Part shown: in pieces, positions 12,201-26,139 of the stretch
Layout of the letters: the number at the start of each line of letters is the position of its first letter
Position numbering within the stretch: position 1 is the stretch's first letter
DNA from: Rugalucina vietnamica
Taxonomy: Eukaryota; Mollusca; Bivalvia; Lucinida; Lucinidae
Direction of reading: 5' to 3'
Assembly: GCA_964017185.1 (NCBI GenBank)
Contig: OZ024872.1
Coordinates: forward strand, 43,282,188-43,346,187
DNA: 64,000 nucleotides
Position numbers and translations under genes: made by a program
Notes under the pieces: generated by a model
Told to the model about the DNA's origin: nothing
The model's database searches: none
What the model saw: the letters and a program-made list of their open reading frames with translations, nothing else

Positions 12201-15200
12201 GATGGCTAGTGGCTGTAAATTTTAGACTTAGAAAAGGAATTGTACTATCCATGTACTGAAAACAAAGGCGGTGATCCCCTTCGCAGTCACTGCGAAGCTG
12301 ATCTGTGCCTTTGTTTTCGCATATATGCAAAATGTTGGTTTTCTCATGACACTATAAATATTCCTCAAATGCCAATCAATTTCTATACACTATATCATAT
12401 TCATAAAATGGAAAAATAGTTGAGCCTGTGCATGAGAAAACTAACAATTTGCATATGCGAAAACAAAGACGCAGATCAGCTTCGCGGTGACCGCGAAGCT
12501 GATCAGCGTCTTTGTTTTCGCTGCTAGGATAGTACAATCCCTCTTCTACTTAAATCCGAAAATTCAAGCTTCTAGCCTGCTTCTGTAGCTGTACAGGCTG
12601 GTTTGTGTCAGACCTGGTCGGAACCCAAATTGTTGGTTTTCTCATGCACAGGCTCAGTTTTAAAGTCAGTCTTACCTTCCATTTGCTGAAATGTTCTCTG
12701 AGGACTTGTACAGATCAGTCATTGAGCGACTCAATATGGACGTCCGAGACAGTGAGATATTCACACCAGACTGGAAAGGGTAGAAATATATATCAGTGAT
12801 CCTAATCTTGAGAAAGCTGAAAAGGTTATTCTTTTGGTTAGATTATAACGAAGTAATTGTCACATTTTTTTTCTGTAAATCATAAAAAGCAACAATTTCA
12901 TTTTTAAGGGGAGCCAACTAAATAGAAAAGTGTCTGAAAAGCAAATGCATATCTAAACAGGGCTATTTGCCATTCCTTACAAAACAGGTTACATGAAACT
13001 AATTAGATGCAGGAAAGGTGCAATAAGTGCAGATTAATCATAATTTTGCTTGACATCTGATCATTGAAAATATTTTCCATTACTTTTTTCATTTAAAAAA
13101 GATGTTTGACATATCACAGTTAACCTAGGGTAATAATGAGATTAATTCATGTAAGCCTGGCATCCTATTTGTGGGACTTTAGCCCCAGATGTGCCCCCGC
13201 AGATATGTAGTGTCACGTGTGGGGCTATTCTGTTTGCTTAATACTGCTCTCACATATACCGAATTTCCCTTGCGAATGCCCTTCCGAATGCAATTTTAAG
13301 CAAATTCGCATTAATCGCTAGAAATTCGGAAGCATTCGGTAGCATTCGTAAGCATTCGGAAGCATTCGGTGAAAATTTCGAGTCGTTGCGAAAATTAGGA
13401 ACATGCTCCTAAAATTCGCAAGGAAATCATATTCTTAACATATTCGTAAAGAATTCGTAAACAATTCGGATTGATTGCAAGACATTTGTAACACTCGCAA
13501 GCCATTTGCAAGGATTCTGTAGCATTAAATTCTATTGAGTTTTGATGTCCGTAAAGAATCGCTAGTGAATCGCAACATTTTCACATTCAAGACTCAGTTT
13601 TTAGCATAGTTTATTTATTCTGGCCCTATCCTTCAAGTAAAGGTCATTATTTATGGTGTTTGGCTTTTAGCTATCCATCAATGTATGACAGACAAATTAA
13701 AGTCCCGTGAAATTTTCGTTTGCCCAGTAAAATTATCTTTTTTATTACATGTAAATCGCAATTTGAGTGAAACAACAAAGTGGTGTGTGTTTCAAGAGTA
13801 GACTTGGACCAATAATTACATATTTTTCCATGCCCCATGGCATTGTGGGTGATTTCGTTTTACATTGATATTATTGGCTACAATGTTTGCGAATGAGTAA
13901 AAAATCAAAAGAATTCGGCAAGCATTCGCTACACATTCGCTTCATTTGTAAGGTGTTTGCAAGACGTTCGTATTATTTGTAACGGCATTTGTAAGCGTTC
14001 GGAACATTCGTAAGGCTTTTTCAAGAATTCGGTAGTGAGCATGGCAATTGATTGCAACATTCTTAAGAAATTTGTAAGGATCCGCAAGCATTCTTAACGC
14101 TTTCGCAAAAACATCGTTTTGTACAAGCCCCGCCCCGTCCATTCGCATCATATTCGGTAATTTCAGTGCGAATTTCAAATTTTAGGATTCGCAAGGGATA
14201 TTCGGTATATGTGAGAGCAGCATAAAGGATTTTTGTCCAAAAATGAAAAAGATATGCAAATTCCCTCATGATGTCCCTAAAAATCAAAGTGGACACCTAA
14301 ATTATAACGATGGGTAAGTCCATTCGTCATAAATGGGTTCAGTGAGGAAAGCAAGTAAGTATATCCCACAAGTCATTACTTTACATCACTTGCCAGAGCT
14401 CAATGCTAATCTTATAAGTAGCCCCCCAACCCCAATGCCCACCCATACCCACCCCCCCCCCCCACCTGACCCACCTTTTTCAGTTCTTTCTTCATCTTAG
14501 CAGCCTCAGCAGGATTGTTAAACCTGAACATGTTAGTTCTGCCCAGTAAAATCACAGCTCCTGGAATAAAACTCATGTTAATAGGTCAAATTTATGCAAA
14601 CAACATAAACTTGCTCTGGAAAAAGCAAGACCATGTCTTAACTTACAATAAACAGAGGTTTAAAGATGGAAGTTTAAGACAGTATGGTTCTATTGTGGTT
14701 CTAATTGTTACGAAAACACGCCCATGCAATATACAGAGATTTTTTAAGATGTAAAAATTGAAAAATTTCAGTAGAAAATCTTTGATATTTTTCTTATTTT
14801 TGCTCAAAACATAGATTGTGGGTACCATTAGAACCGCCTCGGCGAGGCATAAACTTGCTCTGGAAAAAGCAAGACCATGTCTTAACTTACAATAAACAGA
14901 GGTTTAAAGATGGAAGTTTAAGACAGTATGGTTCTATTGTGGTTCTAATTGTTACGAAAACACGCCCATGCAATATACAGAGATTTTTTAAGATGTAAAA
15001 ATTGAAAAATTTCAGTAGAAAATCTTTGATATTTTTCTTATTTTTGCTCAAAACATAGATTGTGGGTACCATTAGAACCGCCTCGGCGAGGCGGTTCTAA
15101 CGAGTACCCACAATCTATGTTTTGAAGCAAAAATAAGAAAAATAGGTATACCCCTGCAAACCCCAGTTTTGCTATATAAAAGTGGGGTTCAAGGGGGTAA

Positions 15201-18200
15201 ACATTACACAGACATGTTTTCCTGATGATTGTTCAATTTTCGTACTCGTTGCATCTTTTGTACATCTTCATATATTTAGTTAAGCCCATGTAACTGAGTG
15301 GTCACCTATTAGGAAACAGCAGCTCACTCGGCATACGATATGTTCTCTTAGTGTTAGTACCTGATTGTCAATTTATTTTTTCCCTATCTTGGTTTTTGGA
15401 GTGGGAATTTCTTTCTGGTTCATTTCCTGATCATTGCTTACTTTTACCTTCTTAAACCCCAAGGTTTTTATTTTTCCTTGATTGGAATATGAGCCGCATC
15501 GTGAGAAAACCGGATTTTTGCCTAGGCGAAAACAAAGGCGCAGGTCAGCTTCGCGGTAACCGCGAAGCTGATCAGCGCCTTTGTTTTCGCTACTCGGATA
15601 GTACAATTCCTCTTCTACTTAAATCCGAAATTTCAAGCTTCTAGCTCTTTTCTGAGCTTGTACAGGCCGGTTTGTGTCGGACCGGTTCGGAAACCCCGAA
15701 GACCGGTTTTCTCGCGTCGCGGCTCATATGATTCAAAGGTTTTGTGGAAACCCACATCCACAAGGATTGGCAGAGAAAAGCATTAGAGCCTGTGCGTGAG
15801 AAAACCAACAATTTGGGTTCCGACCAGGCCTGTCAAAAACCGGGCTGTACAGTCACATAAGATGGTAAGAGGCTGGAAATTATGGATTTAGAAAGTAGAA
15901 GAATTGTACTATCTGTGTAGCGAAAACAAAGGCGCTGATCAGCTTCGCAGTTACTGCGAAGCTGATCTGCGCCTTTGTTTTCGCCTATGCAGATTGTTGG
16001 TTTTCCCATGCGGCGGCTCATTATGAAGCTTTCATTTTCAAAGAATGTAATAAGCTAAACATGTTGTAACAAACCTGTCATTGAAGTTTCAGACCAGGCC
16101 CCGAGGTTATAAAACTTTTTTCAAGCTCAGCTCAGCTGAGCATGAAATTTCAACTGCTCGTAAATGGTGAAATAGTCAAAATTAGTGGAAACTTCAGGTT
16201 AAAAACTCAAAAACTAGTAATTTATCCTGCTCATAAATGTTAAAATGCCAACAATTGTTGGCATTTTAACATTTATAAGCAGGATAAATTTTAGTCTCAG
16301 CTGAGTTGAGCATGAAAAAAGTTTTATAACCTCGGGACCAGGCCCAATGCAAAATGGTCTGAAAAATCATAACAGACTGCTAGGAGCAAAAATCTTAAAA
16401 TTTAGGAAGAGGCATTGTACTCTCATATGTAGCTATACCACATAGGCTGATCTGCACCTTTGTTTAATTATCAGTGTTTACAAAAGCACCTTTTGTCATT
16501 ATAGAACTCAATTTACCCTGTGTAAGTTTGGTAGTTTCCTCTGCTAGACTGCCATTAACAGAACATAGGGCTTCACCAATAGGGGTGAGAGTGACAGAAT
16601 TATTGATGTTCTCTATAGTACAGTGCTCCATCTCAACTTCTAGACCAGCAATTACTGAAACATCACGAAATTATGCACATACGATACAATATACATATTT
16701 TGCTTGAGCTGTAAATAGCTGTAGCCATGTGTTGACAATCATTGCATATATGATACTAGGAAAATAACCTAGACATTCAAAAAATTATGAAAATATGTCC
16801 ATGTAATATACAGATTATTCCTATACGGTAAAGCTTGAAAATTTTCAGTTGAAATTTTTTTATATTTTCTTATTTTGACTCAAAACATAGTTTGTGGGTA
16901 CACTTGCCTTGCCAAGGCAGTTCTAACAAGTACCTGCAATCTATTTTTATCTTCGGCTTTCAAGACTCCCCTCATGACCTAGCAAATGTTAATGAACAGT
17001 CTACAGAAATAGCATTATGGAAACATACATGTAGTAGAGAAATCTTTCTAAGAACAACACATACCAATATCTACAGGTGGGTCTGCATCACTTCTTCCAA
17101 TCCTGGTTGTTCCTTCCTGGAAATATAACCAGTGTAAACAGTTGCTATAATTTAGCCGCGCCATGAGAAAACAAGATTTTTGCCTATGCGAAAACAAAGG
17201 TGCAGTCACTGTGAAGCTGATCAGCGCCTTTGTTTTGGCTTCTTCTTAATTAAGAAATTCAGGCATCTAGCCTGCTTCTGTGGCTCTACAGACCGGTTTG
17301 TGTCTGACCTGGTCGGAAACCCAAACTGTTGTTTTTCTCAATGCGAAGGCTCATTTAACACTCTCCGACATCGAATTTTGTCCTACTTTATTTTTCCTAC
17401 TTGTAATTAATTTAATTACATTTAGTAACGTTATTAACGTCAAAAACCTGCTAACCCTTCTGCATTTTGCAGCAATTTCCAAATCCAAGCACTCTGATCA
17501 ATCAGTTTTATCCCCAACTATCCAAAATGTAAGCTTTGAGATAATATTTGCATAAAATGAAAATGAACATTGAACACCAGTCTAATTATGATATTCACCC
17601 AACTTCTCTTCTTGATTATTTTCAAGTACAAGTAAAAGCTTTTCTGAAAAGCTACCCAGGTTAGTAAAGGTCTGGTTGATCAAAACAGGGTAAACTTTAA
17701 GCTATCTTGCTCATTTACATTAAAATCTTGGGGCAAGGTAAAGTTTTGTTTGTTTAACATCCCAGCTAACCATTTTCAGTCACATAGAGATTGAGCCAGC
17801 ACTATGGTACATTATGGTGCCTTACTCAAGGACACAATCCAACCTCAAAGGGGTTTGAACTCAGGACCTCCACCACTAGGTCATCAAACTCCCCAGTCAA
17901 GGTTTGAGCCACCAGACCAGAAAACCAACAATTTGCTTATGCGAAAACAAAGATGCAGATCAGCTGTGCAGTTACTGCACTGCTGATCAGCATCTCTGTT
18001 TTCACTATTCAGCTAGTACAATTCCACTTCTTCTTAAATCTGAATCTTCAAGCTTCTAGCCTGCTTCTGTGACTCTACAGGCTGGTTTGTGTCCGACATG
18101 GTCGAAAACCCAAATTGTTGTTTTTTCTAAAGTGAAGGCCCATTTAGTAAAACCATTATGAAAACATGCCTATGTAATATACAGATTTTTTCAGCTGTAA

Positions 18201-21200
18201 AAAATTGAAAATTTCACCAGAAAAAATTTGATATTTTCAATAATATTGCTCAAAACATACATTGTAGGTACCACCTCCCCAAGGAGGTCCTAATGAGTAC
18301 CCACAATGTATGTTTTGGATCAAAAATAAGAAAATTAGGTATACCCCTGCAAAGGCCAGTTTTTTTTTCTTTATAAAAGTGGGGTTACGGGGGTATATAT
18401 TTCATGGACATGTTTTCCTGATGCTACCTTTAGATGATAGAGCATGATCCCTGTGCTGAGTATATCATCATCTATACCGATGAGATGAGGCAGGGTGGAG
18501 TCCAGGACCACACCTAGTCCTTCCTTTCTTAAGGCTAGCGTGTCTTGTTCCTATATGAAGTGAAAAAGGTGTTATAATTACATACAATGTAACAGAACAA
18601 TTAATTGAACATTTTCGAGCAATGAAAGGCCATATCACAGCTGAGAAACGTGAATGCGTGATGCACAATGCAATTCTGGCCAAAGTTGAGGTGAGAAATT
18701 TGAGGTTTCTCCTATAGCATTTACTCTATTGACTGACAAATAGGTACAGGCAGTGCAGAAATTGAACATTTATTGAATGAAAGTAAAATAAGGAATCCAA
18801 GTTATTTCGTTTTTTTCGTTGTGTGTCACTGATCATTTATTGGTTTGTATGTATAAAATACCACATGTTTCTCAGTAGCATATGGACAGATATTTTTCTT
18901 TTTTCTGTATGGGGACCTATAGTGAAAGTCAGAAAAAAAAACTTCTATTTTTGTATCAGGGCCAAGCAAGGACCCATTGTGACAGTTTGATATATTTGTG
19001 ATCATATCATATTTGAAACTTCAAAAGATTAAGCCCTTAGAAATCCTAGCATACCTTCAAAATGCTGGCAATATCTTTCCATTTTTCTGTCCATTCATCT
19101 GTAAGAACTTTCATCTGAAACAGTGTAAATGAATATTTTATCTCTATCATAATTTTGCTTTTTCACCCGAGCCAAACTAACAATTTTATACAAAGATTAA
19201 ATCATTGCTTTCAATGATAGGTGGACAATAAATTTTATCAATGTAATAAGTCAGTAGAGCTGTATGGTTTGTGTTATACCTGCCCATCTTTAAATTTTGA
19301 ATATGGTCGAAATCACTCTAATGTGCTTTTTTACACATTCAAACATTATAAGTGGTGTAATTTGCACCAAATGTGAGTCTCATCAGTGAAGTTAAACAAT
19401 CATACTGACCAATGACAAGAAATCAGGTTTTGACTGGAACATTAATATCACAGAGACACTCTTTTAATGTTGACCAATCAGATGTCATGTTACATTCTCA
19501 ATTATTTAAATATAATACTGATCTTTACCTTTCCTACTTCATGAAATACAAAAGCAAACTAATCATCGGGTAACATGTCCGTGAATTGTATACCCCACTC
19601 ATACCCCACTTTTGTATCGTAAAACAGATGTGTACAGGGGTGTACCTATTTTTCTAATTTTTGATTTAAAACATAGATTTGTTTCCATAGAACTACAACA
19701 CTGAGGTGGTCTGAGGTGGTTCTAACATGTACCCACAATCTATATTTTGAGCAAATATAAGAAAACTATCTTTTTTTTTTCAAGTGAAAATTTTCATTCT
19801 TACAGTAAAAAAAATTTGCTCTATATTTAATGAGCGCGATGTTGTAATGTTAAGGACACTTACCCTTGCTTCACTCTCATGTAGTCTTTCCTTCACTTTC
19901 GGAGATGATATGTTGTCCTGGAATATGAAATTACATTTTCATAGAAAAAATAACAAAACAATAACGATGAAGAAAAATATTTCTTTTTCTAATTGAGCCT
20001 TCAAGTGAGAAAACCAACACTTCGGGTTTCTGACCAGGTCTAACATAAACCAGTCTCAACAGTCATAGAAGCAGGCTAGAAGATTGAAATTTTGAAATTA
20101 AGAAGAAGAGGGAGTGTACTATCTGTGTAGCAAAAACAAAGACACTGATCAGCTGTGCAGTAACTGCACAGCTGATCTAACATTTTGCTGGTTTTCTTAT
20201 GCAGCAGCTCAATTATTCTTATTACTGCAGAGCATGGGTCATTCAGCTATATATCTCACAAAATCAGTTTTTATCATCCCTGTTGACTAGGATATTAAGC
20301 AACAATGAAACTATAGTCTAAAACCTTGCCTCTGATAATGGTTTTTCGCAGAAAAGTTTTGTGTGGCGGATGACAGGAAAACTATTTAAATGTCAAAGTC
20401 TTGATCTTAGTTTGTCCTAGTAGGACCTGCAATTATTTAGAAAATTGGTGAGCCGACAAAATGAACTTTGAATAGGGAGTTTGCATTGGCAAGGGAGATA
20501 ACTGATGATAACGAAAATGCATAATTATTTATGCTCCGGCAGTTGTGCCAAGAAAATATTTTATCTTCATTTAAACATTTGTAAAAAATCTGCGAAAAAC
20601 TATTATCAGACACTAGGAAACACACTTTAATTCACTGCAACCCAATGTTTGGTTTAGTGGTTTCTACCATATTCACTACTGGTCATACAGAGTTGCCACA
20701 AACTGGTCAATCTAGTATGAGCTTAAATGCTGTCAGATTAGTTTAAGTGAAACATTCATCTTATTAGGAAAATAATTTATACTAAACATAGCAAAAATTC
20801 ACAGAAGAGAGATACATCTAACACATGAAAGCTTGACCACATTTTTTTCAGCATCAGATCAAAGGCAACATCATCAAGCTAGGTTAGAGGACCTATGGCT
20901 CTGAGTTCCTCCTAACCATGCAGGCTCCACATAAAATTTTGCTTTCATAGACCCAGAGGTATCAGCAGTGTTCACTGACAAGCTGTTGGCTCAGGAGAGC
21001 TAAATATCTATTTCAGACAAAAGAAAAAAGAATCCTGTATAAGAATTCCTCACATTTGATTTTAGCATTAGTCTAAGGCAGGGAGTAAAAGCTCTTTTAA
21101 AATGACAATAAAGCATTTAACTCATAAAGCGTCCTTTTTATGGGGCATAGGCAAACAAAATAGCCCCAGGTATGACACCGTAAAATGTGACGTCCCATCT

Positions 21201-24200
21201 GGTGCTAAGAGGAATTTCTGCGAAAAAATCAAATGAAAATTCAAAATCACTCCTGATGCCCCTAAAAATCAAAGAGTACTCATCCAAATGAAAACGATGG
21301 GCAAGTCCAATCATCACTAATGGGTTAAAATCTTAAAGGTATTGTCTTCTGAGGTAAGGAACAGATTATATTAACTCATTTAAGCCTGGCCTCCCTTTTA
21401 TGGGACATAGGCAAACAGTGTAGCCCCAGATGTGATGCCGCAGAACGCGGCGTCCCATCTGGGGCTATTCTGTTTGCTTAGAGGAATTTCATCGGAAAAT
21501 GGAATGAAATTTGAAAATCCTACCTGAAGCCCCTATAGTTGGCCTCCCAAGCCATCAAAATATTTTTCTGTTGGCATTTTTGAGTACATTTTGGCATCCA
21601 TGCTAAACGTGTTCCTTGATGTGTAACAATACACGCTAGGGTGGATGCCAAGTCTGAAAATGCCCCGGAGTCCCAAAAGTAGGTCAAAGGTCAACTAAGT
21701 GCAAAATTTCATATACACTTAGGGGCACTTCTAACGCAACACTTACCTTTTTGGACATCACTCAAAAATCAATTAACCGTTCGTAATGAAATTTTCAACA
21801 AATTTAGTTCGTCCATTCATGTTTACCTTCTGTAATTTTCAAAACAATCGATGGACTATAATGCAATAAATTAGATGCTTATATCATATGACTGAAAAAC
21901 AAAAAGTCACAATAATCCGGTTGGACTGATAAGTAAATGCAAGGATATTCGGATATCACAGCAGTGAAGTTTGTCATAGTCAGTTAATATCCTGTATATC
22001 CAGAATGGGCCTGGACGACACAGGAACACTTCCTCCTCATAAACAAAACACATTTATTTCATAACGAGTCCTTGTGGGATGTTTCTCTTCTCCTCCATAA
22101 TGATCTACTTCAGTTACTGCGGATTTCTTGAAACAACACCGTGACGGTGATAACGCACGCGCCTATTTTTAAACGCATCCCAGAGGTGACCAGTAACGCT
22201 ACTTCTTAGAATAAACACATCATATGATTTTTTATTGCTTGAAAACTTACTTGCAAGCTCTTGGGGTTGGGGATACGGGATACGTGCTTGATATGATACT
22301 TTTTTTGAGACACCGCTATGATACTATTAAATTCGCCAATGGCGTGGCTTTTTGCGACTTTTCATTTTTGAGTCTTGTTAGATAAACTTAATATTTTATA
22401 AGTTGTGGACAATCAATTTCGATGAAAAATACAGACAGCACGCGAGCATAGTTGATTTATGTTTGCGGAAAATTTCAATAAATTTGATGATTTAATTTTT
22501 GAGCTATGATGGAAAGTGTAAGTGTTGCGTTAGAAGTGCCCCTGAGTGTACTCTAACATATCAGCAATATCTTATGTAATATTTTTAATTTATTTGTCAA
22601 AATAACCCCTAAATTACATCTAGTACATTTGTGAGGTGTAATCGCCAGCATTTGTTCTAACAAAGAGGTGTAGATTTAGGTCAAAGGTCACTTTAGTGCA
22701 AAAAATGTCTATTTTCATGCCCTTTTACAATTGTCTGTATAAACATCTGTGCCAGTAATATTCTGATGGGGATAAAGTTATTTTAGGTACTGCTTGAGAC
22801 TACTGTTTGATTTTGTAGTTTTCATCATTTCAAGATGGTGTTCAATATGGCTGTCAAAAACAAGAGAATGCTATAACAGTTGATACATGTACAAGTAAAT
22901 TACCCTCATCTAAAAATCTTTATACACATCCAATTTTATTGTACTTTCTCATATTGTAATTGATCAGTTTTGTTAAACCAAGAAACATTTGATACACTTA
23001 TGGTGTTGATCGCCGTCAGTTAGTTTGGATTTATAAATGATATTGATTTATATACTTGAGGTTAAATGTAAGGACAAAATAATTTTTTTATGTTGTTTTC
23101 TAATTTTGACCCTAAGAAAAGTGACGATTGAAAATCAGAGTATTGGTGGTAATCAGAGTCATTTCAAATGAGCCAGACTGATACTTATGTTTTATTTTTT
23201 ACTTATTGTATAATGATGGTGGTAAAGATGGCTGCCACAACAGCAATAATTAAATATGTATTGGTAAAATTTTATTACCTTACGTATGGAGAACATAAGT
23301 AATCTTGATTTCATTGCAAGCAACTCTGTTTAGGGCATATTCTCAATTTAGTTGTCAAGCTAATCTATACTTCGAAACTGCCAAGTCAATAAATAGTGTG
23401 TAAATGATGAATATGATTTTATTGAAAAACAGGCTGTTTTGATGTCTGTGAAACCCGAAAAGCCTCTAGAAGACATTAAAACTGATGTTATTATCATCCA
23501 GTGAAAGCTAAACATCTGAATTTCAGTACTGATATTTACATTTTTATTATTAATCAAGTATCTGTCTTTCAGTTCCAAAAACTGTTGCTAATTTACCAGA
23601 TATTTGACATTAAATCAGAGTTACCGGAATTTTGGAACAGCCCAAACGCTAAATTTTCGAGCTTAACGTTATGACAATATGCGACTGACGTCACGCCAAC
23701 ATGAGTAAACAAACAACGACACTGGCTGACATTGACCAAACCCCTAGCCGCGGTGTTCCACTTCCGGACGTGAGTCCTCTAATTAAACAGTATCGGAGAG
23801 CAACGGAGGCGTTGGCACTGTTGGGGAGTTTGGACATTGATGTGACTCCGCCATTTGGTTTGTTTTACGGTCATGTGATATGGTTTGTCAGCAGAGTGAT
23901 CAAAAGCAAAACATTTTTGTGAATTCAAAGCCTTTCGACATGAAAAATCTTAACGTTTTTGTGGAGACCTGATTATGTAAAGATGTCTTGCACTTGTAGA
24001 GAGATTGGCTTGGTTGTGCTGGCATTGAGATGCTAGCTTTGACTTAGGCATTTGTACATACGTCCACTCATTAAGGTATCATTTTTACACAATCGAAAAT
24101 AGAGTATGGTACAAAATCATAAGATGTATGTTATTGCGTGATTAGCATAAATGCATTACTTCATTGATTAAGCTCAGCTGTCTCTTTATCAATTGATGAG

Positions 24201-26088
24201 ACATTTATATTTTACTTATGACATTGAAAAGTCACTGCAGATCCAAACTAATGTCTGGTGTAGCTTTACTGGGGTCGCTGCTCATTCTACTACAGTCTAG
24301 ACTGGCCTAGCGAGCACCTGTCTTTAGCGTTTTCCTGTTGTAAGCGACCACAATATGATCCTCCGGAGCGTTTTTCTATGTTAATTGACCTCTCTTAAGC
24401 GATTTCCTGCCTTACGTGACCAACGTCTGCTAAAATAACAAGAAAAACGGTCATTTTCGTCGCAATAAACGACCGATATTAGCGACGATAATGGCGGATT
24501 ATGCAAAATTGCAACAATGACTTGCGGTATAGTTCCACTCAGTTGGCAGATTTATTGCAGTTAGCAACCATGCTTACATTGAAATGATATTGTAAACAAT
24601 AGAATTTAAAAGAAAAAAAAATGTTTGTGTCACTTTCTTAATTATTGTGGTTTCCGCTAGGGAGGTGTTATATGGCAGCCATTCTTCGTTTCATTCATTA
24701 ACAAAATAAACAACAACAACATGTTATCTAAAAATATTTGTGTCGCATTCCTTTAATCTTAACCTGCTACTGTGTTTTCACTCATTTATTTCCTTTATCT
24801 CCTATATTTTATTGTGTAACTAACTGAGATCGTCACTATGTCACATTTGTATTCCAATCAAAACATCAATTGAAACGTTGACCAATTATCTATCTGACAC
24901 CAAATCAACACTTGATTATTATCACACTTCAACGATTTCAACTCCACAATAAGGGTAAATGATTTTTATCACTAGCTGATTAGCAGACCGTGAGTGCGAA
25001 TGCAAACTGTGAAACAAGCTAAGCGTGTGTTACACACTCGCTTCACATATTCCATATGTACCTGTGAGTTTTACCCAATACACTTCATCCACTATCATCC
25101 ACATCACATAGACACTTTACCTGTTCCAAACGCTTGTTAGTATGCTGATGTCAACGAAAGGTGGGATTTCACTGTTTTCCGATATTTTGGTAATTCATAC
25201 CTTACATTTTTTTCAATACAATAAGCGATAAAAATTTTCAATACAATAAGCGACTTGCCTTGGTTCATGTAAACAAACACAATGAGGACTGAATGGACTT
25301 AAAATACACCGGAATAATTTAGTTTGGATAATAATATCTCTCTAGGGGTGGGATATACTAAAACAAAGACGATACATAGAGGTTATTGATTGACTATGAG
25401 CTCTTAAGAGACAAATCGGAATTGTAATGTATTTTCGCGACCTGAGACGATCTTTCTAATTTTTCCCAAATTTTGGAAGCCTGGCTTTAGAGACCACCTG
25501 TCATAGGAGACCACTTTTACTGCTTCCCCTGCGTGGTCTCTTAACGCAGGTTCAACTGTACTTAAAACCTTAAACATGTTGTCAGTACACTATTTATGTA
25601 ACATGAGCCGTACTAACAACAAATCCTGTCAATGAAAAGTCATTCTCATTTACCAAGTGGGGAGTACAGCACACATAAACAGCTGTATATGCAAGCTTTA
25701 AGGCCCGCTCAGACCACAACGTATAAGCCAACGTATGAGCAGCGTATGAAAAAATAGCCAGTACGTTGTTGTACGTTGTTATACGCTATTCATTTTTTGT
25801 AAAAAATATGGAAAAAGGCTCTCTCTGAACTTATACAAAGCGTGTGCTTAGCGCACGGAACGTGCGTCTAACGTATGAGTAGCGTATTCATAACGTATCC
25901 CTGGCGTATCATGACTTATAACAGCGTATAACAGCGTATGCCCAGCGTTAGCATAGCGTTAGTGACTTATAAGGAGCGTATGTACAACGCGCGTCTGACG
26001 TATTCCAAACGTACGCACAGCGTGCTTCTAACGAACTCGACGTTCGTCAAAAAAGGTGAGACAAACATGTATTCAGTAAAAAGAAAAA

Positions 26089-26139
<51 letters not shown>

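Noticed and set aside
14515-15072. Two near-identical frames with [18 protein letters not shown]
   Set aside because: They are the two units of the 244-bp duplication within a family B MITE and flank; the second is just a copy, and the first overlaps exon 19 on the other strand.
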